This document shows positions 8,162 through 17,254 of a DNA stretch of 64,000 nucleotides, in pieces. Made by a program: the position numbers and the translations under genes. Source of the DNA: Lysobacter sp. M2-1 (lineage in GTDB: Bacteria > Pseudomonadota > Gammaproteobacteria > Xanthomonadales > Xanthomonadaceae); NCBI RefSeq assembly GCF_022662495.1, contig NZ_JAKPBU010000005.1, positions 124,001 to 188,000 of the forward strand, read 5' to 3'. The stretch's first letter is position 1; each line of letters starts with the position of its first letter. The notes beneath the pieces are model-generated. The model searched no databases and was not told where the DNA came from. It was given only the letters and a program-made list of their open reading frames with translations.

Positions 8162-10201
8162 CTACCAGATGCGCACTCGATTTGCAGGCGCGAGATAGAG
8201 CTTGTCGCCGGGCTTGACGTCGAACGCGACATACCACGCGTCCATATTGCGTACGACGCCATTGACGCGGAATTCCGCGGGGCTGTGGGGGTCGGCGGTG
8301 AGGTTGGCGCGCAGTTGCGCTTCGCGAATGTTCTCGCGATAGGTTTGGGCCCAGGAAAGGAAGAAACGCTGGAGCCCCGAAAAGCCGTCCATGACGGGCG
8401 GTTCGTTGTTCCGCAATGAAATCTGATAGGCCTCCAGCGCGACGCTGAGACCGCCGTTGTCGCCGATATTCTCGGCGAGGGTCAGCTTGCCGTTGAGGTG
8501 CGTGCCGGGCAGGGGTTCGAATTGCGAATACTGTGTCGCGAGGCTCGCGACCAACGTCTTGAAGTGGGCGACGTCTTCGGCTTTCCACCAGGTGCGCTGG
8601 ATGCCGTTTTCATCCGACTTCGATCCTTGATCGTCGAACGCGTGCCCCATCTCATGGCCGATCACGCCGCCAATGCCGCCGTAGTTGACCGCGGGGTCGG
8701 CCTCGGCATCGAAGTAGGGGGGCTGTAGAATCGCTGCGGGAAACACGATTTCGTTGAAATACGCGTTGTAGTAGGCGTTCACGGTTTGCGGTGTCATGCC
8801 CCACTCGTCGCGGTCCGTCGGCTGGTCGAGGCGTGCGATGCGGCGACGCCATTCCCACGCTCTCGCGCGCTTGCGGTTGCCGACGGGATCGGCGGAGCGA
8901 ATATCCAGCGTCGAGTAGTTGCGCCACGTGTCCGGGTAGCCGATCTTGACGCGAAACGTATCGAGTTTTCGAAATGCCGCTTGCTTCGTTTCCTCGGACA
9001 TCCACGTCACACGCGCGATCCGCGTGCGGTAGGCGGCACGCAAGTTCTCGACCAGCGATGCCACTTGCGCTTTTGCTTCCGGCTTGAAGTGCTTGCGCAC
9101 ATAGAACTCGCCGACGGCTTCGCCTAGCGCGGCATTCAACGCTACGGTCGCGCGTTTCCAGCGCTCACGCTTCTGCGGTTGTCCTGAGAGCGTCTTGCCG
9201 TTGAAGTCGAATGCAAGGTCGTCGAGGTTTCTCGGCAATACATCCGCCATGGCGTTGAGGTACTGGAACGCCATGTACGCGCGCCATGTCTTTACGGGTG
9301 TCGCGCGGAATAGTTTCGTAAGCTCACCGATGGCATCGCGTTCCTTCAGGACGAAGAAGTCCTGATGCGGGATCTCTGCCGCGGACAAGGTCGCCAGCCA
9401 CGGGAAATCCGGCGCGAACGCCACCAGCTCGGCCCGCGATTTGGGGTGATAGGTCAGATCGCGATCGGCGCGCTTCTCCGCGGACCAGTGCAGTGTCGCG
9501 ATCTTCGTTTCGAGCGCGGCAACGGCGTTGGCGGAACGCGCCGCCTGTGGATAGCCGCCCATCGACAGCAGTGCCTCGATGTAGGCGTGATGCTTGCGGC
9601 GTATCTCGGCGAATTTTGCGTCGTCCTTCAGATAGTAGTCGCGGTTCGGAAGGCTCAGGCCGGACTGCACAATGTTCACCGCGTAGCGATTGGGGTTTTT
9701 TGCGTCAGGCCAGGGCGTGATCGAGACGGGGCCGCCCACGTCGATGTCGCGGCGTCCCATGAGGCGCGCGACATCCTCATGCGAGCGCGCTGCAACGATC
9801 GCGGCCAGGTCGTCGCGGATCGGTGCGAATCCCGCCTTCTCAATGGCTTCCGTGTCGAGGTACGAGTTGTAGTAGTCGGCGACCTTCTGTTCGATCGATC
9901 CCGCCGGATTCGGCCGGCTTGCGACCGCTTCGACGATGGCTTTGACAGCCGTCTCGGCATTCGCGCGCAGAATTGAGAACGTACTCCATGACGCGCGATC
10001 CGGCGGGATGGGGGTATTGGTCATCCATGCCCCGCCGCTATAGCGGAAGAAATCGTCTCCCGGCTTGATCGTTCGATCCATGCCGGCCAGATCAAATCCC
10101 CACGGGCCACGGTGTGGCTTGCCCGCTTCGCCATGGGCGACGTTGAGCGATAGCAACAGCAGGGTCGCCGCGACTAGCGCGCGAACGCCGTTCGATGTCA
10201 T
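8162..10201 (-). CDS. Secreted M13-family zinc metallopeptidase (neprilysin-like)
   Basis: About 679 residues from ATG 10201; a GTG five codons upstream is possible. A Sec signal peptide runs to about residue 25 (cleavage near AHG). The N-terminal M13 cap domain begins with DLAGMDRTIKPGDDFFRYSG, typical of bacterial PepO-like enzymes. The catalytic domain carries VIGHEMGHAFDDQG (HExxH, histidines near residues 516 and 520) and ENIGDNGG (third zinc ligand Glu near 577, with the following Asp). NAYYNAYFNEIVFPA supplies the substrate-binding Asn-Ala-x-Tyr/Phe motif. It should cleave oligopeptides in the periplasm or outside the cell. It is transcribed alone and converges on the symporter. Confidence 0.92.
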   Translation of the reverse strand: MTSNGVRALVAATLLLLSLNVAHGEAGKPHRGPWGFDLAGMDRTIKPGDDFFRYSGGAWMTNTPIPPDRASWSTFSILRANAETAVKAIVEAVASRPNPAGSIEQKVADYYNSYLDTEAIEKAGFAPIRDDLAAIVAARSHEDVARLMGRRDIDVGGPVSITPWPDAKNPNRYAVNIVQSGLSLPNRDYYLKDDAKFAEIRRKHHAYIEALLSMGGYPQAARSANAVAALETKIATLHWSAEKRADRDLTYHPKSRAELVAFAPDFPWLATLSAAEIPHQDFFVLKERDAIGELTKLFRATPVKTWRAYMAFQYLNAMADVLPRNLDDLAFDFNGKTLSGQPQKRERWKRATVALNAALGEAVGEFYVRKHFKPEAKAQVASLVENLRAAYRTRIARVTWMSEETKQAAFRKLDTFRVKIGYPDTWRNYSTLDIRSADPVGNRKRARAWEWRRRIARLDQPTDRDEWGMTPQTVNAYYNAYFNEIVFPAAILQPPYFDAEADPAVNYGGIGGVIGHEMGHAFDDQGSKSDENGIQRTWWKAEDVAHFKTLVASLATQYSQFEPLPGTHLNGKLTLAENIGDNGGLSVALEAYQISLRNNEPPVMDGFSGLQRFFLSWAQTYRENIREAQLRANLTADPHSPAEFRVNGVVRNMDAWYVAFDVKPGDKLYLAPANRVRIW

Positions 10202-10433
10202 GGCGAGTCCGTTCACGGCGCGAGGCGATCGAAGGTGGTCTGCATTGACATATTCCGTAGATACCTGCGGATTGAGATGGCTGTGAACGAGAAAGGGTTT
10301 AGAGGCGTTGCATTAGCCCCTTTCCCTGCGGGTGTCGGATATACGACCCGGTGCGGGGGCGGTCGCCGGGCCTGGCGGCCGTATGCGGACGCGCAGCGCG
10401 TTGGCCCTGGCAAACCCAGAGGAGTCGAGCGCC

Positions 10434-10961
10434 ATGCACCGGGACAAGCACGATTTTCCGACCCATCGCCAGGGCGGCCTGGATCCCCTCGAACCCGTCG
10501 AAGATATCGACCCGCAGCGTACCGGCGCCGTCCCGATGATCCTCGGGACGATCCGCTGGGAGGGCTGGATCGGCAGGCCCGAAGGTCCGTTGGATCAGGC
10601 GTTCGCGATCCAGGTCGAGCGCCTTGAGGTCACCCGGGCCGAAGACCCTTACCCTGCGCAACCGCAACCGTGCGATTGCGTGGTCCGGTTCCACGACGCT
10701 TCCGACGACACCGGACCCGCCGTCGCTTACGTGGTGCGAGGCTTGTCCCTGCTGGGCTTCGACGCCTATCCGCGCGACGGCCACGGCCACAACATGAATG
10801 GCGGATACATCCTGACCCCGGCTGTCAGCGTTGCGTGGGACAACGGGCCGCGTGGCCGCCCCTTCCTGGGGTCGCTGGCATTCACTCCCGACAAGCAAGG
10901 CACACCGCTCACCGAAGCGAATCCGATCGCACGGATCGACTTCACCCTGGCTCCCAGGTGA
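10434..10961 (+). CDS. Conserved-looking protein of unknown function
   Basis: 175 residues from ATG 10434, chosen because AGAGGAG lies 8 bases upstream. The open frame extends further 5' without a good start. The product is soluble, without signal peptide or membrane segment, and rich in Asp, Pro and Gly. It includes HDASDDTGPAVAYVVRGLSL and a His/Gly-rich segment GHGHNMNGGY. I do not recognise a family. It is followed after ~90 bp by the creatininase-like gene on the same strand, so co-transcription is possible. Confidence 0.6.
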   Translation: MHRDKHDFPTHRQGGLDPLEPVEDIDPQRTGAVPMILGTIRWEGWIGRPEGPLDQAFAIQVERLEVTRAEDPYPAQPQPCDCVVRFHDASDDTGPAVAYVVRGLSLLGFDAYPRDGHGHNMNGGYILTPAVSVAWDNGPRGRPFLGSLAFTPDKQGTPLTEANPIARIDFTLAPR

Positions 10962-11050
10962 TGGCGTACGACGGGGTCTGGGTGGGAAGGATCACGGGCA
11001 AATCGTTCACCCATGGACGGATACGAAAGTTCTTCCTTCGAGGAGGATTT

Positions 11051-11866
11051 ATGAAGGGCTCGTTGCTGGCAATCGCTGCAGCACTCCTGAGTTTCGTGTT
11101 CAACGTGTCAGCCGCACCGCCACGCCCTGCACCCGTGATGATGGAGCGAATGACGACTGCTGAAATCCGCGACGCCATCAAAGGCGGCAAAACGACGGTG
11201 CTGATCTTCAATGCCAGCACTGAAGCGACCGGCCCGGCGATCGCGCTTGGAAAGCATATTGTTCGGGCGCAGTACCTCGGTGAGCACATCGCTCGAGAAC
11301 TAGGCAATGCGCTCGTTTCGCCCGTCATACCTTTTGCACCCACTTCTGACGAGAGCCGCTTCCCGGGGACGGTAAACCTGTCCGCGGAGACATTTTCGCG
11401 CGTCAACGAAGATGTCGCGGAAAGCATGGTGAAAGCCGGATTCAAGTACATCGTCTTGATGGGCGATCACGACGGCAACCAGCCCCCGCTTCGTGCGCTT
11501 GCCGCCAAGCTGGACGAGAAGCATCGCGCCCATGGCGTGCGCGTGTTTTTTTCCAGCGACGCTTACGCGAAAGCGAACAAAGAGATAGACGAATACCTCA
11601 AGTCAAATGGCTACCCCCCGAGCCGGCACGGCGGCGTTTCCGACACGTCGCTCACCTGGGCTGTCGATCCCGATTATGTTCGCCCAGGCCAGATCGTCGT
11701 AGGCGCTCCGGTGCCGCCAACGGGCAGCCCTTTGTCATTGGGTACGGTCGGTGTTGAAGGTGACCCCCGTCGATCGTCTCCCGACTTGGGCAAGATGTTC
11801 CTGGAGTGGAAGATAAGAGACGGAGCAGCTGAGATCCGCAAGCTGGTCGGCGACTCGAAGAAGTAG
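11051..11866 (+). CDS. Secreted creatininase-family protein with altered metal site
   Basis: 271 residues from ATG 11051, with a strong GAGGAGG 6 bases upstream; the longer open frame reaching back to 10670 is spurious. A Sec signal peptide ends near residue 21. The fold-defining blocks of creatinine amidohydrolases (PF02633) are present: NASTEATGPAIALGKH (canonical xxSTEQHGPHLPLGTD), GEHIARELGNALVSPVIPFA, VLMGDHDGN (canonical NGHGGN) and RHGGVSDTS (canonical HAGxxETS). Several usual ligand positions differ: Thr for the His of EQH, His for the Asp of GTD, and Asp for the Glu near the ETS. Metal binding may therefore be altered or lost. The protein is exported, unlike cytosolic creatininases. 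Substrate unknown. Confidence 0.8.
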   Translation: MKGSLLAIAAALLSFVFNVSAAPPRPAPVMMERMTTAEIRDAIKGGKTTVLIFNASTEATGPAIALGKHIVRAQYLGEHIARELGNALVSPVIPFAPTSDESRFPGTVNLSAETFSRVNEDVAESMVKAGFKYIVLMGDHDGNQPPLRALAAKLDEKHRAHGVRVFFSSDAYAKANKEIDEYLKSNGYPPSRHGGVSDTSLTWAVDPDYVRPGQIVVGAPVPPTGSPLSLGTVGVEGDPRRSSPDLGKMFLEWKIRDGAAEIRKLVGDSKK

Positions 11867-11914
11867 CTCCACCTCAACCGCGTGGGGATCGCTCTTTATT
11901 GCTTACAAGGAATA

Positions 11915-11952
11915 GAACCGCGGAAGGCGGGCTTGAGCCCGCCCTGCGGTTC
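11915..11952. repeat. REP-type palindrome, extended copy
   Basis: GAACCGC-GGAA-GGCGGGC-TTGA-GCCCGCC-CT-GCGGTTC: a two-step palindrome between the stops of convergent genes, which may serve as a bidirectional hairpin. Confidence 0.9.
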
Positions 11953-11992
11953 TGTGGAATAGTCCCCGCCAACTTTTGTCGGACGCCCCGCG

Positions 11993-13531
11993 TCATTCGA
12001 CCCGCGGTGCCGAATCCGTCACGTCGCCTTCGACGAAATCCAGGCGCACGACCTTGCCGCCTTCCTTGACGAACCGCAGGTCCCACGGCCGGATGCGGAT
12101 GAAGAACTCCGTCGGCGACATGGCGTACATCTCGGTGTGGCCACCATCGGCCGGGACGTTGATGAAGAGGCGGCCGCCTTCGTTGGTGACATGGATGTCG
12201 CGGTGGGGGAGGCGGTACGTGCCGGCATATTCGGCGGCGAGGGCCGCGTCGTAGGGGATGGGCTTGCGCTTCGCGGCTTCCTCGCGACGCAGGTCCCGCC
12301 AGTTGGCATAGGCGATGCGGGACGTCAGTTCGCACCCGGGGTCTTCCGCCGACTTGGCGAAGGCGTTGCGCGCCTGCTTGTCCGCGAGCAGCGCCTCGAG
12401 GTTCGCCGGTGGCGCCGCGCCGCGGGCGGCATTCGAGATGCCCCGTACGAAGCTCGCCAGGAAGCTGCACGCGAACAGACTGTTGGTGACGTCGCCGTCG
12501 CCGAGCTTGTACGGGTGGTCGGCGAGGTGCTCGCTGTTGGCCAGCGCGACGAGGGTGAGGCGGCGCGCGGGGACCTTGAGATAAAGCGACGAGAAGCCCG
12601 TGCCCCAGTGGCCGTAGTGCCAGACCAGCCGCTCACTGCGGTAGTCCGTGACGAACCAGCCCAGCCCGAACGGCAACGGCTTGCCCGCGTTGGACAGGAC
12701 CGGCGTCCATGCGTGCGCCAGCGTCTCGGCCTTCAGCAGCGTGTGGTCGTCTATCGCCTTGTCGTACCGGGCCATGTCCAGCACCGTCGACAGCAGGCCG
12801 GCGGACACCCAGAGCTCGCGTGGCGGATAGCCCGCGTACTCGGACGTGCCGTTGCCTTCGGCCCAGTACGTGTACGGCTTGGCGAAGTGCGCGAGGTTGC
12901 GGCGATAACGCGCGAGGTTGTCCAGGCCCAGCGCGGCGTGGGTGGTGTCATCGTCGGCGACGTCATGGCTGGGCACGCTGTCGCGCATCGCCAGCGGCTC
13001 GAGGAACGCCTCGACGTAGATCTGCCGCAGCGGCTTGCCGTATTTCTTCTCGAGGATGTCCTTCAGACCCTCGAAGCGGTCGGGGCTGTAGTTGAAGGCG
13101 TCGCCCGGCGTGTTCTCGGACGTGTGGCTGAGCACGTGCCGCACCTGCGCCCCGTTGTCCTTGAACTCAGGCGAATAACGCGCCACCGGTTCGTCGAGAC
13201 CGAGCTTGCCCTGCTCGACGAGCCGGTGCACCAGCACCGCGGTGAAGGTCTTGGTCACCGACGCGAGGTGGTAGAGCGTGTCGGCGGTGGCAGGGACGCG
13301 GCGCTCCAGGTCGGCGTAACCGAACCCGCGCGCGGACAGCACCTCGCCGTCCCGGACCACCACGGTCGACATGCCGGGAATGCCGAGCGCCCGGCGGTGC
13401 GCCTCGACCTGCTGCTCGAAGCCTTCGATTAGGTGCAGGTCGCGCCCGTCGTCCGCGGGTTGGGCGCGCCCTTCGGTCGCGCCCAGCGCCAACAGGAGAG
13501 CCGCAATGGTGACGCGCGATGCGTGGCTCAT
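11993..13531 (-). CDS. Exported serine hydrolase, class C beta-lactamase fold
   Basis: 512 residues from ATG 13531 (signal peptide MSHASRVTIAALLLALGATE, cleavage near GRA). The catalytic SxxK is S91-V-T-K94 (HLASVTKTF). FNYSPDRFEG supplies the Tyr of the YxN motif with Pro at the third position, and HYGHWGTG supplies the HxG-type third motif. Such PF00144 proteins include D-aminopeptidases, esterases and penicillin-binding-like enzymes. A true cephalosporinase is unlikely because the YxN is not kept. A C-terminal extension of ~100 residues (EYAGTYRLPHRDIHVTNEGG onward) resembles the lipocalin-like domain often attached to these enzymes. The gene is monocistronic. Confidence 0.85.
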   Translation of the reverse strand: MSHASRVTIAALLLALGATEGRAQPADDGRDLHLIEGFEQQVEAHRRALGIPGMSTVVVRDGEVLSARGFGYADLERRVPATADTLYHLASVTKTFTAVLVHRLVEQGKLGLDEPVARYSPEFKDNGAQVRHVLSHTSENTPGDAFNYSPDRFEGLKDILEKKYGKPLRQIYVEAFLEPLAMRDSVPSHDVADDDTTHAALGLDNLARYRRNLAHFAKPYTYWAEGNGTSEYAGYPPRELWVSAGLLSTVLDMARYDKAIDDHTLLKAETLAHAWTPVLSNAGKPLPFGLGWFVTDYRSERLVWHYGHWGTGFSSLYLKVPARRLTLVALANSEHLADHPYKLGDGDVTNSLFACSFLASFVRGISNAARGAAPPANLEALLADKQARNAFAKSAEDPGCELTSRIAYANWRDLRREEAAKRKPIPYDAALAAEYAGTYRLPHRDIHVTNEGGRLFINVPADGGHTEMYAMSPTEFFIRIRPWDLRFVKEGGKVVRLDFVEGDVTDSAPRVE

Positions 13532-13670
13532 GATGGCTATCTCCGCTCGATCCCCCCGATGGGGTGCGTTTCTGGGCCCAGATGGTTTAGACGAAGCCGG
13601 ACGCAGTGCAATTCCGGTCCCCTTTGCCGCTCCGTGGACTTCGAGTTCGCGGTCGGCGGTCGCATAGCTG

Positions 13671-13699
13671 ATGAAGATCGGGGGGCTGTCCCCGGTCTT
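13671..13699. repeat. TGAAGATCGGGG / CCCCGGTCTTCA hairpin
   Basis: 12 bp arms with one mismatch pair around GGCTGT. It lies in the 600 bp space 13532-14145, which otherwise contains an Rhs remnant and the second copy of the 100 bp repeat. Confidence 0.7.
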
Positions 13700-13780
13700 C
13701 ATTGCCGATTGCAGACCCTGGTTCGTTCAATGCGCTTCCACCACTGGTAACGGCGAAGTCCATGGTGCCTGGGGGCAAGG

Positions 13781-13933
13781 GACCCGAACGGGCGACGGCC
13801 CGTGCAAACCGATCCCATCGGCTACGGCGATGGTATAGACCTGTGGAGCGACGTTGGCAATGATCCGCGTCGCCATCGCGCTGTCGCCGAGACGTCACAG
13901 GATGCCGAAAAAGGTGCCAAGGACAGGTTCTGA
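13781..13933 (+). pseudogene. Rhs core C-terminal remnant
   Basis: In the frame that ends at TGA 13931-13933 the text [20 protein letters not shown] (from 13802) followed by DPRR reproduces the end of the Rhs repeat-associated core, whose usual form is [22 protein letters not shown]. The preceding ~7 codons are open, but no repeats or start remain. Only this short scar of an Rhs/YD-repeat polymorphic toxin gene survives. It is followed at once by a GGTGCCAAGGACA repeat motif (13913). Confidence 0.75.
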
Positions 13934-13957
13934 CAACAACTGTTGCTGGCGCCTGCG

Positions 13958-14056
13958 AAAAAGGACATAGCTCGCGCTGAACAATTCATTGGAGATGAGA
14001 CGACGCGCCTGCCTATGCTTCCCCTCGAAGTTGATCCAAGGCAGTTCGTGACACAA
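13958..14056. repeat. ~100 bp dispersed repeat, copy 2
   Basis: Same-orientation match to 6121-6222, containing the shared blocks ATAGCTCGCGCTGAACAATT and TCGTGACACAAC. It ends 90 bp upstream of the GH43 start. Confidence 0.75.
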
Positions 14057-14145
14057 CGGTAGCAGCCGGCAACCAGACCGCGGAGGGCGGACCGCGCGTA
14101 GCGGTTCCGACTGCGTGAACTGGTCAGCCTGAAAGGTGAAGCGTC

Positions 14146-16248
14146 ATGCGGCATCGACCGAAATCGCCCGCAGTTGTCATATCCGGGCTGCTGTTATGCG
14201 CGGCCTTGACGCTGATTGCATGCGCGTCGCCGGCATCTGCGATGAACCGGGAGGGTCCGGTGGCGAGCGCGCCCAAGGGCATGTCGACCGCGACCTGGAC
14301 GCCCGACAACGGCAACGGCACCTTCACCAATCCTCTCTTTTATGACGAATTCTCGGATCCGGACCTGATCCGCGTCGGCGACTGGTTCTACCTGACCGGC
14401 ACCACCATGCACGCCATGCCGGGCGTGCCGATCCTGCGCTCGAAGGATCTGGTCAACTGGGAGTTCGTCGCCTATGCCATGGACAAGCTTGACCTTGGCC
14501 CGGCCTACCGGCTGGAGGGCGGCCGCAACATCTACGGCCAGGGTATCTGGGCGCCGTCCTTCCGCTATCACGAAGGCAAGTTCTACATCTTCTCGAACGT
14601 CAACGACCAGATGACCCAGATGTTCACGGCCACCGATCCGAAGGGGCCGTGGACGCGCATGCCGATGAAACGCAGCCTCCACGACTTGTCCGTCCTGTTC
14701 GACGACGACGGCAAGGCCTATGTCGTCTGGGGCCACAAGTCGATGCGCCTGGCCCAGCTGACGGACGACCTGACCGACATCGTTCCAGGCACCGAGCGCG
14801 CCCTGTTCGCCGACGACGCCGGGATGGGCGAGGGCGCGCATTTCTACAAGATCGACGGCAAGTACTACATCATCAGCGCCAATTGGCAAGGCGGCTTTCG
14901 CATGCCGGCGGCGCGGGCGGATCATGTGCTGGGGCCCTACGAGGTCCATCAATCGATCAGTTCGCATGAGGACTTCGGCATGGCGTCGAGCAGGCGCCTG
15001 GGTACGCCCAAGCCGCCGTTCGAGTTCTGGGGGCCTGACCCCGCCGCCAAACATAGCCTGGCGATGCACCAGGGAGGCATCGTCCAGACGCCCGGGGGCG
15101 AGTGGTGGGGCCTTTCAATGATGGATTTCAATTCCGTCGGTCGCCTGCTCAGCCTGTCTCCGATCACCTGGAAGGATGGCTGGCCCTATTTCGGACTGCC
15201 GGGCAATCTGACGCGCACGCCGCGGACCTGGGTGAAGCCCAAAATCGCCACACCGCAGCCGGTGCGTGTGCCCTATCAGCGCAGCGATGATTTTTCGGCG
15301 CCGCGGCTGCAGCCGATATGGCAGTGGAACCATGTCCCGGTCGACGACAAGTGGTCGTTGTCGGAACGCCCGGGCTTCCTGCGGCTTCACGCCCTGCCGG
15401 CGACTTCGTTCTACGACGCGCGCAATACGCTGACGCAGCGGGCGATCGGGCCGATGTCGGCGCCGAGCGTCCTGCTCGATGCGTCGCACCTGAAGCCGGG
15501 CGACACGGCGGGTCTGGGCCTGCTCAATCTGCCTTATGCGACTTTGGGCGTCGAAAAACTCACCGACGAACTCAAGGTCGTCTTCTACGACCAGCGCCTG
15601 GACCAGCGGGTGCGGGTGAAGATGAGCGGGACGCGCATCTGGCTTCGCGCGGACTGCGACTTCCTCACCGAACGGGCGCGCTTCAGCTATTCGTTCGACG
15701 GCATCACCTTTACCCCGATCGGCAACGAGGTCGAGCTGTTCTACCAGACCTTCACTTTCCAGGGCGTCCGCTACGGATTGTTCAACTACAACGCGAGCGG
15801 CGCCGAGGGCGGTTTTGCCGACTTCGACAGCATCGATGTCCATCAGCCGCATACCCACGGCCTGATGCGGCCCGTTCCCTATGGCCGATCGATCCGGCTG
15901 ACGTCGTTTCGCGCGACCACCGGACTAGCCGCAAGCGAAGGGCGCCTGGCGTCGGATGCTCCGACGCGGTTCGAGATCGTCGACCGCGAACTGGGCCGCG
16001 TCGCGCTGCGATCGGGCACACGCTATGTCACGGTCGATAAGGACGGAGCGGTGACGCTTGCCGCCGGCCAGCCCGGCACGGCGCAAACCTTTCAATGGAT
16101 CGAAACACCGACGGGCGAGTTGGTGCTGATGTCATTGGCCACCAACCGCTTCCTGCGCATCGATCCGCGGACCCGGGATATCCGGGCCGACAGTCCCGGC
16201 CCCATGCCGGACGACAGCGACGGCGCGCGCTTTATCTGGTCGCAGTGA
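14146..16248 (+). CDS. GH43 family lipoprotein (beta-xylosidase / arabinofuranosidase type)
   Basis: 700 residues. The signal sequence ends in a lipobox-like LIAC (Cys26), so outer-membrane or periplasmic anchoring is likely. The five-bladed propeller of family 43 spans about 55-330 with the three expected acids: D71 in FSDPDLI (general base), D180 in HDLSVLFDDDG (pKa modulator) and E229 in GEGAHFY (general acid). Residues ~375-560 look like the beta-sandwich found C-terminal to many GH43 beta-xylosidases. The last ~140 residues form a separate beta-rich domain. It should release xylose or arabinose from short glycans. A symporter of the SGLT type lies 6 kb upstream and shares an upstream repeat, but no xylose genes are adjacent. 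Confidence 0.88.
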   Translation: MRHRPKSPAVVISGLLLCAALTLIACASPASAMNREGPVASAPKGMSTATWTPDNGNGTFTNPLFYDEFSDPDLIRVGDWFYLTGTTMHAMPGVPILRSKDLVNWEFVAYAMDKLDLGPAYRLEGGRNIYGQGIWAPSFRYHEGKFYIFSNVNDQMTQMFTATDPKGPWTRMPMKRSLHDLSVLFDDDGKAYVVWGHKSMRLAQLTDDLTDIVPGTERALFADDAGMGEGAHFYKIDGKYYIISANWQGGFRMPAARADHVLGPYEVHQSISSHEDFGMASSRRLGTPKPPFEFWGPDPAAKHSLAMHQGGIVQTPGGEWWGLSMMDFNSVGRLLSLSPITWKDGWPYFGLPGNLTRTPRTWVKPKIATPQPVRVPYQRSDDFSAPRLQPIWQWNHVPVDDKWSLSERPGFLRLHALPATSFYDARNTLTQRAIGPMSAPSVLLDASHLKPGDTAGLGLLNLPYATLGVEKLTDELKVVFYDQRLDQRVRVKMSGTRIWLRADCDFLTERARFSYSFDGITFTPIGNEVELFYQTFTFQGVRYGLFNYNASGAEGGFADFDSIDVHQPHTHGLMRPVPYGRSIRLTSFRATTGLAASEGRLASDAPTRFEIVDRELGRVALRSGTRYVTVDKDGAVTLAAGQPGTAQTFQWIETPTGELVLMSLATNRFLRIDPRTRDIRADSPGPMPDDSDGARFIWSQ

Positions 16249-16344
16249 AGGGCGGCACCGGCGAAGCGCGGGCACGCCCTCACCCCGGCCAGCCAAGCGC
16301 AGCGCGCCTGGCGTTCGTTCGTATGTCCCGCGGAGCAGGAGAAC

Positions 16345-16476
16345 GGTGTCAGAGACAGTTTCTCCAGACCCGCTCCAAGGACCGCCAGCCCGAGACCGGA
16401 AGCGCCTGCTGCTCGCCATGGACCTGCGGCGTGGTGCCACCCGGGCCAATCCTTCGGTGTCAGGGACAATTTCCGG
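16345..16476. repeat. Two GGTGTCAGRGACA motifs
   Basis: GGTGTCAGAGACAGTTTC at 16345-16362 and GGTGTCAGGGACAATTTC at 16456-16473. The related GGTGCCAAGGACA occurs at 13913 and 17686. The gene-free stretch 16249-16573 shows nothing else. Confidence 0.75.
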
Positions 16477-16573
16477 AGCCCGCGTCGGGCCGGCCGGCCG
16501 CCGGTCAGGACCAGTTGCCCTGACATACCTCCCCTTTGCCGTCGTCCTCTTTGCCGTCCCTGCTCAGAATGAG

Positions 16574-17002
16574 TTATGGCGCGACGGCTGTGGCGTCGTA
16601 CACGACCACGCGTTCCCACAGGTGCTCGCAGTCGGCGACGAACTGCTTGTGGATGGGATGGACCTGATAAGCGTTCTGCCCGGCCACATCGTCGAAGAAC
16701 AGGAGTTCCGAGGCGCTGTAGCTTCCGTCGACGACGCCGCGCTGCTCGGTATCGGCCGGCACGCCGATGTGGATGCCGCGCACGGTGTCGATGCCCGCCA
16801 GGGTTCGCAGTCCGGCGAGCAGTCTGGCGAGGTCCTCCTTGGAATCCGGATTCTTCAGCCAGAAGAACACGTGGTGCACGACCGGCGCGAACGATGCCTT
16901 GCTGGCGGGGGCGGAAGCGGCCGCGCGGGGAGCGGTGGCGGCCACGCCGGCAGCCAGGGCGGTGGCGGCGACGAGGACATCGCGGCGCGAGCGATCGGTC
17001 AT
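16574..17002 (-). CDS. Tat-exported Dabb (stress-responsive A/B barrel) protein
   Basis: 142 residues. The N-terminus [20 protein letters not shown] is a twin-arginine signal (SRRDVL). The mature part, starting near residue 38 with [20 protein letters not shown], is the ferredoxin-like Dabb domain (PF07876). In it, a His-Val-x-x-Phe strand, a helix ending in a LxxLxxI pattern and a final DATAVAP strand give the small dimeric barrel. Most characterised members are cytosolic and of unknown reaction, and periplasmic Tat versions occur in proteobacteria. The gene is alone, oriented against its neighbours. Confidence 0.82.
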   Translation of the reverse strand: MTDRSRRDVLVAATALAAGVAATAPRAAASAPASKASFAPVVHHVFFWLKNPDSKEDLARLLAGLRTLAGIDTVRGIHIGVPADTEQRGVVDGSYSASELLFFDDVAGQNAYQVHPIHKQFVADCEHLWERVVVYDATAVAP

Positions 17003-17254
17003 GATCCGGGTCCTTCAGTGCATAGCCTGCGGGCCTGCGAGTATAGGGCGGCACTGTCGGACGATAGGGGACGGGGAATTGATTTGCCCCAGGTCGGCGC
17101 TGAGACGGAAGGGCCGCAAGGCGTGATGCCGTCTCGTAGCGCGGCGGTCCGGCGATCCGCGAAAGGCGCGGACCTTTGGGCCCCAGGGGTCGCCCGGCGC
17201 CATCGCCGCCGGTTCGCGGTATCTTTCCGGGCGTTCGCAAACAGGGACAGGGAA

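Noticed and set aside
10291-10325. GAAAGGG ... CCCTTTC inverted repeat as a terminator
   Set aside because: Only seven paired bases, a 21-nt loop and no T-tract; not better than chance in this context.
12137-13432. 431-codon plus-strand ORF opposite the serine hydrolase
   Set aside because: Antisense shadow of an assigned gene, Arg/Val/Gly-rich, no start signal.
12019-13531. Antibiotic-resistance class C beta-lactamase
   Set aside because: SxxK and an HxG-type motif are present but YxN is YSP, and the protein is longer than AmpC enzymes with a lipocalin-like tail; a resistance role is not supported.
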